Under the pieces are notes generated by a model. The model was not told the DNA's origin, did no database searches, and saw only the letters and a list, made by a program, of their open reading frames with translations. Both the position numbers and the translations under genes were made by a program. DNA of 64,000 nucleotides, from positions 6,358-70,357 of the forward strand of contig DF240223.1 in assembly GCA_000507305.1 (NCBI GenBank), written 5' to 3'. The DNA is from Breviolum minutum Mf 1.05b.01. Lineage: Eukaryota > Sar > Dinophyceae > Suessiales > Symbiodiniaceae. Of the stretch, positions 1 to 10,814 are shown piece after piece. How positions within the stretch are numbered: the first letter of the stretch is position 1; each line of letters starts with the position of its first letter.

Positions 1-300
1 TGCAAAGCAGGGGGGGTTGTTCTTGCCTTACATGTGCTTGTGAGCGCCTAACGCAGGGGTCTGGTGGCGCATACCTCTGGGCCACATTGCGCATGACGGT
101 TGCACACCCAGCAGCCATGCGATCTCAAAAGAGGGGGGAGTTGTTTGAAGTGCAGCAAAAGCACCAAACATGTATGCTTTTTCCACCGCATGGTGTTGGT
201 GGCTTGTAAACAGGCCTGTGTCCTTTAAGGCAGGTGCGTCAATCATGCTGGGACAAGCTTCACAAGTGCTTGTTCTCACATGGTTGGGTGGGTTCAAGCT
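1..300. other. Unassigned flank
   Basis: Mixed-composition sequence to the left of the AT-rich island. A short minus-strand open frame (28-297) exists, but I recognise no family and see no splice or repeat structure. It could be the edge of a feature that continues outside the window. Confidence 0.3.
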
Positions 301-1290
301 TAACTAAAAAATGAATACAAACGCAAATTAACATAATTTAATATAAAATTAAAATATTTTATAATTTTTATTTTTAATTTATTTTTACTTTTATTTATTT
401 TTATTCCCTATTAAATCAATTCATTTTTTTTATTTTATTATTTCATTTTAAATTATAATAATTAATAATTTGGTAAATAATAAATGTAGGAAATTAATAC
501 CTAATAAATTTTATAAGGGTAATTTTTTGAAATTAACCGAAAAAATATATAAAACATATATAATTTAGAATATATTATTTGAATATTTAAAAATTTATCA
601 AAAATTTAAATTTTTAAATTATTTTTTTAAAATATATTACCTCAAAATATTTATTTTTTTTTTTCTTGCAATTTTTTACATATTTTAGCCAATATAAAAT
701 CTAATCCATTCCTTATACAAAAAAGTCATTATTTTAAAAAAAAATTAGTTATTAATTAAAAATTAATAAAACTATAAAAAAATATATAAAAAAAAACCTG
801 ATATAAAATCTAATATTTTTATTTTTTCCATATATCAATCAACCTAGTAAAAAATTATAATAAAAATAGAAATATTTAAATATAATATATTCAAAACATA
901 AAATTAAAAAAACATAATAATTTTTTTAAATATTTTTAAATAATTTAATTATGTTTTTTAAATTATATATATATATTTTTTAGATTTTTTCTTTTAATTA
1001 TAAAAATTATTTATATTAAAAAAAAATAAATATTAATTATTATTATCAATCACATAAATTTAAAGCTAGCGATATTTTATTTAAAAAAAAATTGTTAATA
1101 TTATTAATATTATTTTTATAATATTTTTTAATATATATTTTACTTTATAATAAAAATAAAATAATAATATAAAATTAGATGCCAAATATCGCAAACGCCC
1201 AAAGCGTTATAATAATGTCTTATAAAAAATAATAAATTAGTTAATCGTCAAATATGCTAAAGCAAGAAAAAATTCCAGTAAATAATACTT
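301..1290. other. AT-rich island, about 1 kb
   Basis: Nearly all A and T: homopolymer runs, TAATAATTT-type words and ATATAT runs, with no coding frame. Composition changes abruptly at about 300 and fades into an ACCACC-rich tract after about 1,340. It contrasts with the mixed base content of the rest of the window. It could be an intergenic AT island or inserted organelle-like DNA; no organelle gene is recognisable. Confidence 0.75.
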
Positions 1291-1354
1291 AATTAATAAT
1301 TCCTAACCCCAATAATATAATACCAACGACTATATTTAAAAATAAATCGCAATA

Positions 1355-1520
1355 AAAACGCCACACCAGCACAAAAACACCACCACACCACCACAAAAAG
1401 CACCACAACAAAAACACCACCACAAGAAAAACACCATTACACCACCACAAAAACACCACCACTAAAACACCGACGACAAAAACACCACCGCAAAAACAAC
1501 ACCACACAAAAACACCACTC
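1355..1520. repeat. CACCACAAAAA microsatellite
   Basis: Imperfect repeats of ACCACCACAAAAAC and close variants. The Cys/Trp/Val-rich minus-strand frame across it is a by-product of the repeat, not a gene. Confidence 0.85.
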
Positions 1521-1785
1521 CAATACTACTCCAGTACTACTCTGTATTACAAAATATTACTCCAATACTACTCTCTACTACAAAGTACCACTCCAGTACT
1601 ACTCTGTACTACAAAGTGCTACAGAGTACTGCTCCAGTACCACTCTACTACAAAGTGCTACAAAGTACTGCTCCAGTGGTGCTCCGTGCTACAAAGTACT
1701 ACTCTTTACTACAAAGTACAATTCCAATACTACTTTGTACTACTCTGTACTACAAAGTGCTACTTCAGTACCACCTCCAGTACAG
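1520..1785. repeat. TACTCCAGTACTAC tandem array, copy 1
   Basis: Degenerate tandem units built from CTCCAGTACTACTCTG and TACTACAAAGTA. The same repeat family recurs at 4,165-4,460 and, reverse-complemented, at 39,605-39,880. Confidence 0.9.
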
Positions 1786-2715
1786 AAAAAGCTTCCAAAA
1801 TGATCGTTTCGTGCGAGGCTTCCTTCAAATTTCGTAGAATAAGCTTCCAAAATGATCGTATCGTGCGAGGCTTCCTCCAAATTTCAAAGAACAAAGCTTC
1901 CAAAATGATGTTTCCTGCGAGGCTTCCTCGAAATTTCACAGAACAAGATTCCAAAACGAGCGTTTTGCGCGATGCTTCCAACAACTTTCAAAGAAAAAGC
2001 TTGCAAAATGATCGTTTCGTGCGAGGCTTGTTCCAAATTTCGTAGAAAAAGCTTCCAAAATGATCGTATCGTGCGAGGCTTCCTCCAAATTTCAAAGAAC
2101 AAAGCTTCCAAAATGATGTTTCCTGCGAGGCTTCCTCGAAATTTCACAGAACAAGATTCCAAAACGAGCGTTTTGTGCGATGCTTCCAACAACTTTCAAA
2201 GAAAAAGCTTGCAAAATGATCGTTTCGTGCGAGGCTTGTTCCAAATTTCGTAGAAAAAGCTTCCAAAATGATCGTATCGTGCGAGGCTTCTTCCAAATTT
2301 CATAGAACAAAGGTTCCAAAATAATCGTTTCCTGTGAGGCTTTTTCGAAATCACAGAACAAGATTCCAAAATGATCGTTTCCTGCGAGGCTTCTTCGAAA
2401 TTTCATAGAACAAGATTCCAAAACGAGCGTTTCGCGCAATGAATCCAACAACTTTCAGAGAACAGGCTTGCAAAATGATCGTTTCGTGCGAGGCTTCTTC
2501 CAAATTTCATAGAACAAAGCTTCCAAAATGATCGTTTCCTGCGAGGCTTCCTCGAAATTTCACAGAACAAGATTCCAAAACGAGCGTTTCGCGCGATACC
2601 TCCAACAATTTTCACAGAAAAAGTTTGCAAAATGATCGTTTCGTGCGAGGCTTCCTACAATTTTGACATAAGAAGCTTCCAAAACGATCGTGTCTTGCGA
2701 GGCCACAAAACAATG
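1786..2715. repeat. 52-bp satellite with 208-bp higher-order period
   Basis: Units of about 52 bp start with AAGCTTCCAAAATGATCG and run through GCGAGGCTTCC and CAAATTTC. Units A-B-C-D differ from one another. The set repeats as a block: AAGCTTCC plus the GATCGTATCG variant starts at 1,841, 2,049 and 2,257, exactly 208 bp (4 x 52) apart. The region after about 2,300 is more degenerate. Long open frames on both strands here are artefacts of the repeat. Confidence 0.93.
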
Positions 2716-3310
2716 CTTCCAAAACACAATCGTTGACAACCCCAGGCTAATGCGCGGAGCAATTCCTAGAGCTCCAAATTTGCATTTCGCTACAGTTTCG
2801 TGCAATCGACCCACCGAATCTCACGAGAGGGTTCATCCAGCAAAATCAAAATGTGCGTCTCACTACAACGGCGCCATCCAAAATTTCAAAATGCACGTTT
2901 CGCTACAGCGGCGTGCGCCAAAATGTATGACTCCAGCGCACGACGCCCGCGGTAATCGGCGGCATACAAAAACCACCATTTTACCACAGTTTCGGACGTC
3001 TGGCCAGCACGAAGTGACGAGAGGGTTGCGCGGTCGAAGTCAAAATTTGCATTTCACCACAGTTTTGGATGTCCGATGAGCCCGAAACGACGAGAGAATT
3101 TTGCATTTCACCACAGTTTTGGACGTCCGACGAGCACGAAGTGACGAGAGGGACATGTGCAAAATTCGCATTTCACCACAGTTTTGGGCGTCCGGCGAGC
3201 ACGAAGTGACGAGAGGGTTGCGAGGGACATGTGCAAAATTTGCATTTCACCACAGTATTGGGCGTCCGACGACCAGGAAGTGACGAGAGGGTTGTCTCCC
3301 GCCGGTGTCA
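2716..3310. repeat. CACCACAGTTTTGGACGTCC satellite
   Basis: Tandem units of roughly 54-75 bp containing TTTGCATTTCACCACAG, a GGACGTCCGACGAGC segment and ACGAAGTGACGAGAGGG. Units are clearest at 2,985-3,295; degenerate relatives run from about 2,760. Shorter, decayed units recur at 21,300-21,490. Confidence 0.88.
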
Positions 3311-3339
3311 ACCAATCCCATTCGGCGTAAAAAGAAGAA

Positions 3340-3515
3340 GAAACTTTTAAAGAAGTCTTGATCCACAGCCATTCTCAGCAGCTCTTGTCAGCACAATCAT
3401 TCTCAGCAATTCTCAGCAGCTCTTCTCAGCACAATCCTTCTCAGCCATTCTCAGCAGCTCTTCTCAGCACTCAGCAATTCTCAGCAGCCACAGCAGCCAT
3501 TCTCAGCTAAATCAT
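3340..3515. repeat. TTCTCAGCAGC short tandem repeats
   Basis: Repeats of TTCTCAGCAGCTCTTCTCAG and ACAATC interruptions. The same motif follows the same satellite at 21,505-21,540. Confidence 0.88.
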
Positions 3516-3519
3516 CTTG

Positions 3520-3930
3520 CGTGGTCAGGGGTTGGTGGTCAGCTATTGTCACAGCATTGTCACATCATTCACATCATGTTGCTGTGGTCAGGGGTTGGTG
3601 GTCAGCTAGTCTCATCAAGTTGCTGCGGTCAGGGGTTGGTGGTCAGCTATTGTCACATCATGTTGCTGTAGCCAGGGGTTGGTGGTCAGCTAGTCTCATC
3701 AAGTTGCTGTGGTCAGGGGTTGGTGGTCAGCTAATCTCATCAAGTTGCTGTGGTCACGGGTTGGTGGTCAGCTATCGTCACATCATGTTGCTGTGGTCTG
3801 TGGTCAGGGGTTGGTGGTCAGCTAATCTGATCAAGTTGCTGTGGTCAGGGGTTGGTGGTCAGCTATTGACACGTTCTTTAAAAGGACCCTTTTGCGGAGC
3901 TTTGGGGAATAATATGATTTAACATGACAT
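3520..3930. repeat. GGGGTTGGTGGTCAGCTA satellite
   Basis: About eight units of 40-65 bp with the core GGGGTTGGTGGTCAGCTA, alternating with TCTCATCAAGTTGCTGTGG or CACATCATGTTGCTG. The array ends in CACGTTCTTTAAAAGGACCC. The core and the end segment recur at 21,555-21,660. Confidence 0.92.
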
Positions 3931-4164
3931 AACGTGATTTGATTCGATTGGAACTCTTATGACTTGATCTGATTTTTTAGAAAAGGATCTAGCAACCTAA
4001 AACCATGCCCCCAAATGATATGCAATTATAAATATATATATATATATATATACATATAATTGGGCTATCATGATATGCAGTTCGGGGTATACTGGTCGGA
4101 TCCTGGATGTGGCTGATTTTTGGTTACAACTTTACTTCATCTCATCTGCTTTTCAACTCTATTC
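3931..4164. other. Array spacer with TA microsatellite
   Basis: Spacer between arrays. It contains an uninterrupted TA run at about 4,030-4,052, flanked by TATAATTGGGC-type sequence, and no coding signal. Confidence 0.6.
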
Positions 4165-4460
4165 TATGTAAACTTCCTTCGACTACTCCAGTACTACTCC
4201 GTACTACAAAGTACGACTCCACTTCTACAAAGTACTACTCCAGCAATACTCTGTACTACAAAGTACTACTCCAATACTAGTCTAGTACTACCAAATACTA
4301 CTCCAGAACTACTCTGTAATACAAAATATTACTCCAGTACTATTCCCTATTACAAAGTACCACTCCAGTACTGCTCGTATTTCAAAATACCACTCCAGTA
4401 CTACTCCGCACTACAAAGTACTCCTCCAGCACTAGTCTTGTACTACAAAAGTACTACGGT
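4165..4460 (+). repeat. TACTCCAGTACTAC array, copy 2
   Basis: Same family as 1,520-1,785. It is the first module of the suite 4,165-5,735 that is found inverted at 36,780-39,885. It is preceded by AAACTTCCTTCGACTA, which also occurs at 7,535-7,552. Confidence 0.9.
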
Positions 4461-4469
4461 GTACCGAAG

Positions 4470-4975
4470 AGTCTGACATGAAATGTCACTGACATTGCGC
4501 AGAGCAACAAGTGTCACCCTCCAACCTCACCAAATATTGCGACTGCCACGTAGAAAGACTCGCATGTTTCATCCTCCTCACATATGAAACCTCATTGTCA
4601 ATGCGCGGAGCAACAGGTGTCAGGATCCAACCTCACCAATTACTGCACCTGCCACGCAGAAAGACTAGCATGCTTAATCGGCACATATGAAACTTCATTT
4701 ACAATTCGCGGAGCAACAGGTGCCACGATCCAACCTCACCAAATATTGCGTCTGCCAAGCAACATGAAGTGCATGATTGATCCGCATCACATATGAAACA
4801 TCATTTACAATGCGTGGAGCAACAAGTGTCAAGATCCAACCTCACCAAATACTGCAGCTGCGATGGAAAATGAATTTTATGATTGATCCGCATCACATAT
4901 GAAGCGTCATTTACACTGCGCGGAGCAACAGGTGTCACGATCCAACCTCACCAAAAATTGTGCCCGCCACGAAAA
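4470..4975 (+). repeat. About 105-bp satellite (GCGGAGCAACAGGTGTC)
   Basis: Units contain CACATATGAAAC, TTTACAATGCGCGGAGCAAC, GATCCAACCTCACCAAAT and TGCCACG. The GCGGAG core starts at about 4,605, 4,708, 4,814 and 4,920 (spacing 103-106 bp). The reverse-complement family occupies 39,000-39,600. Confidence 0.92.
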
Positions 4976-5185
4976 ATGAGACCGCAAAATATCAGAGAAA
5001 CTGTCCGAAAACAGGTGAAACGTCATTTGAAATGCGGGGACGATCCGAAAATGATCCGAGCATGATCCGACCATGAAACCGTCAGTCTGCAACCCGCTTC
5101 GCAACGGAGGTTGCTTTTGCAGGTCAGCACGAGCATTTTGTATTGAAAATTACGACCTTTCGCGCCCCGGCTATCATGCATGCGC
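4976..5185 (+). repeat. Transition block between the 105-bp and 42-bp arrays
   Basis: A single-copy linker containing GTGAAACGTCATTT, ACCGTCAGTCTGCAACCCGC, a GAGCATTTT segment and TTTCGCGCCC. Recognisable copies lie at 38,395-38,590 (same strand) and 38,812-38,995 (opposite strand). The linker therefore travels with the arrays. Confidence 0.85.
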
Positions 5186-5420
5186 CAAAAAAAATGACAC
5201 TTGAACTTCACCAAGCGCTGCACCTGCCACGAAAAGTGACACTTGAACTTCACCAAGTGGTGCGCCTGCCACAAAAAGTGACACTTGAACTTTCCCAAGC
5301 GCTGCACCTGCCAGGAAAAGTGACACTTGAACTTCACCAAGTGCTGCACCTTCCAGGAAAAGTCACACTTGAACTTCACCAAGTGCTGCACCTGCAACGA
5401 AAAGTGACACTTGACTCTAC
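5186..5420 (+). repeat. 42-bp satellite (GTGACACTTGAACTTCACC)
   Basis: Near-perfect 42-bp units: GTGACACTTGAACTTCACC, then AAGTGCTGCACCTGCCACG. The core GTGACACTTG starts at 5,236, 5,278 and 5,320, exactly 42 bp apart. Because 42 is divisible by three, both strands stay open. This is a property of the repeat, not evidence of a gene. Confidence 0.95.
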
Positions 5421-5692
5421 TGAACTCTACTGTACTTGACTCTACTCTACTTGACTCGACTTTATTCTACGCTCTACGGTACTTCAACTCTACGTAACTC
5501 AACTCTTACTTACTTTACTCTACTGTACTTTACTCTACTGTACTCTACTTTACTGTACTTTACTCTACGGTACTTTAGTCTACTTCACTTTATGCTACTG
5601 TACTTGACTCTACCGTACTTTACTTTACTGTACTTTACTCTACTGTACTTCACTCTACTGTACATTACTTTACTGTACTTTATGCGATCGTG
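5421..5692 (+). repeat. TACTTTACTCTACTG low-complexity array
   Basis: Short degenerate repeats of TACTTTACTCTACTG and CTTGACTCTAC. The counterpart in the inverted suite is the AGAGTCCAGTAGAG array at 36,830-37,560. Confidence 0.88.
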
Positions 5693-5694
5693 TT

Positions 5695-5775
5695 CGTATA
5701 TCGGAAGTTTTTAAGCTAAACTTCCTTTGATGATGATTTCTTGCTGCTACTACTACTACTACTACTACTACTAGA
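5695..5775. repeat. GGAAGTTT/AAACTTCC hairpin plus CTA run
   Basis: TATATCGGAAGTTT, a short loop, then AAACTTCCTTT form an imperfect inverted repeat. A (CTA)n run follows at about 5,745-5,773. The same hairpin in reverse complement lies at 36,780-36,815, and a relative is at 7,515-7,552, also followed by CTA repeats. Confidence 0.82.
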
Positions 5776-5867
5776 AACCAGTAGTACCGCGCAAGGCGGT
5801 GGCGGAAGTTTCACGAATAGGAAAAGTATAGGAGAGATTGCTTGTTGTGAGTCATGGATGTCAAACA
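5776..5867 (+). repeat. Boundary element, copy 1
   Basis: About 90 bp starting ACCAGTAGTACCGC, with AAGGCGGTGGCGGAAGTTTC (ACCGC...GCGGT can pair), then GGAGAGATTG and TTGTTGTGAGTCA. It lies directly before the GACTAACT array. Other copies: 7,645-7,755 (+), 11,465-11,560 (-), 40,078-40,118 (-, partial) and 56,525-56,620 (-). Confidence 0.88.
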
Positions 5868-6928
5868 CTGACTAACTGACTAGCTACCTAACTGACTAAT
5901 TGACTGATTGACTAACAGATTAACTGACTAATTGCCGAAGTGAGGAACTGTCTGATTGACTGACTGACTCACTGACTAGCTAACTGACTCATGAGATTGA
6001 CTAATTGATTAGCTGACGAGCAGACTAATTGACTTACTGACTTACTAACTAACTACCTGACTGACAAACTGACCAACTGACTACTTGACTAACCGACTAC
6101 TTAGCTAACTGACTAACTGACTGATTAAGTAACTGACTTATTTACTTCCTGACTCACTAAGTAGCTACTTGACAAACTGATTAACTGACTAACATGACTA
6201 ACTGACTAACTGACCAATTGACTAACTGAGAAATCCTGACTACTTGACTACCTGACTAATTGACTGCCTTATTGACTCACTGACTGACTGATTGACTGAC
6301 TACCTGACTGACTAATTGATTAACTGATTGATTAACTGCCGAACAAACCAATTGACTTACTGACTGGCTGACTCACTGATTACTTGACTATCTGACTAAC
6401 TCACTAATTGACTATCTGACCAGCTGACTACTTGACTAACTGATTGACTGACTAACTAACTAACTAACTAAACTAATTAACGAATTGACTAACTAACTAA
6501 TTAGCTAACCAACTAGCTAACTGGCTAAGTCACTGACTGACTAACTGACTAAATGACGAACTGACTAACTGACTAATTGACTAACTGACTACTTGACTAA
6601 CAGATTGATGAACTGACTAACTGACTAATTGACTTACTGATTGACTGACTAACTAGCTAGCTGACTAACTGATGAAGTAACTGACTAATTGACTTCCTGA
6701 CTGACTAACTGACTAATTTCTAACAGATTTACTGACTAACTTGACTAACTTAGCTAACTGACTAACTAGCTAACGGACTAACTGACCACTTGACTACCTG
6801 ACTAATTCATTGATTGATTAACTGACTAACTGACTACCCGACGAACGGTACCTGACTAGTTGAGTGACTGACTAATTGACTACCTGACTGATTGATTGAC
6901 TGACGAACTTGCTAACTGACTGATTGAT
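5868..6928 (+). repeat. GACTAACT low-complexity array, 1 kb
   Basis: About 1 kb of degenerate GACTAACT, GACTAATT and GACTGATT octamers. No coding potential. Confidence 0.95.
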
Positions 6929-7335
6929 TTTTCGACATCTGAAGGTCAAAAAGTGTGCCAAAACACAGGTATTTTGCGCGTTTTCACTCGCAAATGTGCT
7001 TCGCGCGACAGCGGCGTGCAATTTTTTGACATCAGAACTTCCAAAAGTGGTCCAATCCCCACCTGTTTTGTGCATTTTCACTTGCAAATGCGCTCTTGCT
7101 ACAGCGGCGTGCAATTTTTCGACACCAGAACTTCAAAAAGTGGTCCGACACCCAGACTTTTTTGGCATTTTGACTTGTGAATGTGCTTCTCGCCACAGCG
7201 GCGCGCAATTTTTCCACAGCAGAACTTCAAAAAGTGTTCCGAACATGACGTGTTTTGCACATTTTGACTTCAAAATGTGCTTTTTGCCACAGCGGCGTGC
7301 AATTTTTGATTTCTCTGCTGAACACCTACCTCGGC
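6929..7335 (+). repeat. 93-94-bp satellite (GCGTGCAATTTTTCGACATC)
   Basis: Four units: GCGGCGTGCAATTTTTCGACA, GAACTTCAAAAAGTG, then CACTTGCAAATGTGCTTC. The cores begin at 7,011, 7,104, 7,198 and 7,292 (spacing 93-94). Related units are at 10,815-11,200 and, inverted, at 11,265-11,400 and 55,870-56,080. Confidence 0.93.
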
Positions 7336-7570
7336 ACCCGCCGCTTTAACAGGCCTACTTTTCGACTGACCCGACACACGAATCATTGAAAAAACGCAGC
7401 ATTTCGCGACTTCTGTAACATTTGGCGCGGATGTATCTTCTTTCTTCTGACTTTCGCGCTAATGCATCTTCTTTCTGCTGACTTGACTACTCTACTCTGC
7501 TTTTCAACTGTCAATATTGTCGGAAGTTAGACTTCTAAACTTCCTTCGACTATTTCTACTGCTGCTGCTG

Positions 7571-7603
<33 letters not shown>

Positions 7604-7640
7604 AAAACTTACTACTACTTACTACTACTCACTACCGCTG
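7336..7640 (+). repeat. Unit end, hairpin and CTA run
   Basis: The satellite unit ends with CACCCGCCGCTTTAACAGGC, CTACTTTTC and ACACGAATCATTGAAAAAAC. The same end sequence is at 11,205-11,280 and, reversed, at 55,790-55,865. A hairpin (CGGAAGTTAGACTTC and AAACTTCC, about 7,515-7,552) and a CTA run at 7,557-7,605 precede the next boundary copy. Confidence 0.82.
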
Positions 7641-7755
7641 ACTACTACTTACCAGTATTACCGCACAAGCTGTGAAGGAGGTGGCGGAAGTTTCAAGAAG
7701 AGGAAAACCTAAAGGGCAGATTGGTTGCTGTGAGTCACGGATGTCCGAGCAAAAA
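7641..7755 (+). repeat. Boundary element, copy 2
   Basis: ACCAGTATTACCGCACAAGC, GGTGGCGGAAGTTTC, then CAGATTGGTTGCTGTGAGTC. It matches copy 1 at 5,776 and again sits directly before a GACTAACT array. Confidence 0.88.
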
Positions 7756-8093
7756 CACTGACCAACTAACTAGCTAACTGACTACTTGACTGATCGACTA
7801 ACTGACTAATTGAGTCATTGCCGAGCTGACTAACTGACTAACTAGCTAACTGATTGATTAAGTAATTGACTAATTGATTAAATAACTGATGAACTGCCAA
7901 AAGACCAATTGACTTACCGACTGACTGAGTGACTGACAAACTAGGTATTTGACTAATTGATTCACTGACTAACTAACTAGCTAGCTAACTGACTCACTGA
8001 CTGATTGACTAACTGACCAACTGACGAACTGCCTACTTGACCAACCAGCTGATTGACTAACTGACTATCGGACTAACTGACTGATTGATTGAT
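7756..8093 (+). repeat. GACTAACT array, left part split by a LINE
   Basis: Degenerate GACTAACT octamers. The array stops at the LINE insertion and resumes at 10,485. The last 15 bases (GACTGATTGATTGAT, 8,079-8,093) are the left target-site duplication. Confidence 0.93.
8079..8093. repeat. Left target-site duplication
   Basis: GACTGATTGATTGAT directly before the T-run that marks the LINE 3' end. The final T is shared with that run. Confidence 0.8.
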
Positions 8094-10484
8094 TTTTTTG
8101 CCAGGGCATCCAGAGGGTTTGCCTACAATGAGACGCAGTGGCCGAGAAGGTCACTGGAAAATGAACGGCTGTAAAACGGGCGAAGCTATGTCTACAGGAT
8201 CAAGTGGAAACAATTGATACCACGCGAATTGCCCTCTCAGGAGATGAGTTTGACAAAGTGCTTCGTGAACACAAAGGTGGGACCAGACGTCCGGCTGAGC
8301 CAGTGCCACTTGTATTGCAAACGGGCGGTACTTCATGAGAAGGAAGGATTCCAATTGCAATATGCCTTCAGAGACTACTTCTGCCAGTGGCGTTGCTGCC
8401 ACACGGTCATTGTGTACAACGCTCTTAAGAGTAGAGACCCCTTCTTGATTGTCCAGCCAAGCAAGATAAATTGTATGGCCATCATCATCGTGAGACTTGA
8501 CGGTGCAGATGACTGTTAGTAGCCAATGGGTCTGCTAGGGGAGCAGTGCTCCCTTTCATTCCCATGGATTGCTGGGCAAAAGTTCCAGTTTGGCGTAGTT
8601 GGTGCAATGTCCCATCCAATCTAGGAATGTCTTACGGAGATTTTGCCAGGCCACACGGTCTTGAGCAGCATACAGATAATCGTGATCGAGGTCATTCTCT
8701 TTCCAACATTTGGTCATGAGGGAATGGATTGTATGCCAGGGGCGGCTTCTGGACAGGCCACTGCTGTGCCGATTTGCCAGGTGCTGCAGCATTACGCGGG
8801 CTGGGTGATGGGCGCTAAAATCTTGTCTGCGTACGTGGCCCAAGAAGGACCAGAGTCTGTGAAGACATTGGGTTGACCAGCCTCCTTTGGGACTAGTGTG
8901 CCGCACCCACTGTCTGACGATGCGCCGGCGAAGTCGCAAGAGTTGATGCGCTTCACGTGCGCTGGTGGAGGGGACATATAGGTTCAAGGCCTCAAGCAGG
9001 AGCGTTGCCTGTGTGATCTGAAGTTTCCGTTGCACAGCTTTGTGTGGGAAGACGATGGGGATAAACCACGAAAGAGGCTCCAACATAGCGGTCCAGCATC
9101 TTCAAGCTTTTTTGTGGGTTGGACCAGTGGAATTTCTTTAGTACTGGCTTGATTTGCCACCAGGCCGTGTATGCACACTGAATGGCACGGGTGCAAAGAT
9201 CATCATAGTCAATGGTGTGGCCGAAGGGTTTTGTGAGGTAGAGGGTGTGGCTTGTCCATTGGAAAGCCTTGAGGGTATCAAGGAGGTGCGGCGCCGGTGC
9301 ACTGGCCAAAGCGTGTGAACTTACTACCAAGCAGCTTTTCTCATAGTTGATGTGAAGGCCTATCTTCTGGAGCGTCTCTACGAGTGAGGGAACAGCTTGG
9401 CCCCAATTCTTGAAGCATACCATGATGTCATCAACAAACAAGAGAAGCCAGATTGGTGAAAACATTGGGGTGCAGTGCCATTGGAACATACTATTTCCCC
9501 CTCATCACGGAGGAAGGAAAACCTGAAGGTTTGATGCAAAAGTAGTTCAAGTAAACGGGATGCTTCGAGTGCCGAGGCACTGGGCAGGTTGGCGAGGAAG
9601 AAGGCCATACTTGCATGACTGAGGTTATCAAAGGCACCTCGGATGTCAAGTTTCAAGAAAAGCGGCTCCACCGTAGAAACTGTTGCTATGGAGGTCATGC
9701 AATGCGAGGCAAATAAAGCTTCAAGCGCTTGACCTCCAGGGACGGCTCCTGTCTGCATTGCCAAGGGGGGGAAATGTGGCTGGAGCCGCCGCGTAAGAAT
9801 GCCAGCAAAAAGTTTCTGGGTGACCTCTAAGAGCATAATGGGTCGAATATGCGTAGGTTGCTGCGGGCGCGGGCATTTGGGCACGAGACACGCTATGCCA
9901 ATGTGAAGGGCAGCAGGGATGGACCCATCACAAAGCATTGAGTTGAGCACTTGTAGCAGGAGTTCTGACCCATGGGGTTGCTGGCACAGTGAAAGAAGAA
10001 ACTCATTGGACATACCTGATGCACCAGAAGTCTTTCCACGTTTGAGCTTGGTAAGTTCCTGCATCAGCTCCGGTTGCGTGATGGGAACCGCGGTGATTGT
10101 GGAGAGGTTGGTGGTCAGTATGTTGATGGATGGCGAGCATGCGGCATCTCGGGCAGCCGCCGTGGTGTTGGCAAAGACTTGGTTGAAGTGTTGCCGTACC
10201 CGGTGTATTGTAGCATCGGACCCCCCAGACACAGAGATGAGGTGACTCCAATCGGATCGGGGTTGCCGCTTCTTCTTCAGGAAGGAGATGGCTGAGGCAT
10301 CACCGGCAGCAGCAGCATCATGGAGCGCATCAACCCACTGAGCTCGTTCATTGCGACGAGTGAGCAATATGTTACGAGTCAAGGAGGCTCTTTCCTGAGC
10401 ATCGATGGTGCAGTTGCGGAGGGAGCAAAGGAGTTTGAGTTCTGCCGAGTCGCGGTACTTGCGACTGGGAGGTCGGTACTGTGA
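8094..10484 (-). mobile_element. 5'-truncated LINE inserted in GACTAACT array
   Basis: A non-LTR retrotransposon on the minus strand, about 2.4 kb. Its 3' end carries a short A tail (read as T at 8,093-8,099 on the plus strand). It is flanked by a perfect 15-bp duplication GACTGATTGATTGAT (8,079-8,093 and 10,485-10,499). The coding frame is already open at the 5' edge (10,484), so the copy is 5'-truncated, as is usual after target-primed reverse transcription. The last ~460 bases after the stop at 8,556 look like 3' UTR. The target is a low-complexity array, so part of the duplication could be coincidental; the combination with the A tail makes insertion likely. Confidence 0.88.
8556..10484 (-). 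pseudogene. LINE reverse transcriptase, frameshifted
   Basis: The first frame (from 10,484 to about 9,480) gives the RT N-terminal part, with a fingers-type region (KRGKTSGASGMSNEF), HIRPIMLLEVTQKLF and motif A KLDIRGAFDNL. The second frame (about 9,489-9,090) carries motif C LLFVDDIM and motif D GLHINYEKS. The third (9,086-8,556) gives the post-RT region with RRIVRQWVRH and WSFLGHVRR. The family needs one continuous frame, so shifts near 9,480 and 9,090 break it. The catalytic Asp residues of motifs A and C are still present. This copy lacks any endonuclease domain because its 5' end is missing. Confidence 0.9.
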
Positions 10485-10814
10485 GACTGATTGATTGATA
10501 GGTTGATTGATTCATTGATTGATTGACTAACTGACTATCTGACTAGTTGACTAACGCTAACTGACGAACTAGCTACTTGACAACTGATTAACTGACTAAC
10601 TTGACTAACTGACTAACTAGCTAACTGACCAACTGACCAATTGACTAATGGACTAATTCATTGATTGAGTAACTGACTAACTGACTAATTGAGGAACTGA
10701 CTAACTGACTAATGCAAGTCTTTTGATTGATTAACTGACTACCTGACTGATTGACTGACTGACAAATTGACTACGTGATTGATTGATTGACTGACGAACT
10801 TGCTAACTGACTAA
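10485..10814 (+). repeat. GACTAACT array, right part
   Basis: Continuation of the array split by the LINE. It starts with the right target-site duplication, GACTGATTGATTGAT (10,485-10,499). Confidence 0.93.

Noticed and set aside
1686..2814. Series of open frames of 70-120 codons on both strands
   Set aside because: All are phases of the 52-bp satellite; lengths and near-identical proteins follow from the repeat.
3521..3922. 133-codon frame rich in VVRGWWSA
   Set aside because: Produced by the GGGGTTGGTGGTCAGC satellite.
5143..5439. Repetitive protein with TLELHQVLHLPGKV-type units
   Set aside because: The 42-bp satellite is divisible by three so it stays open on both strands. The same array in the inverted suite shows mixed orientation and no splice or start context.
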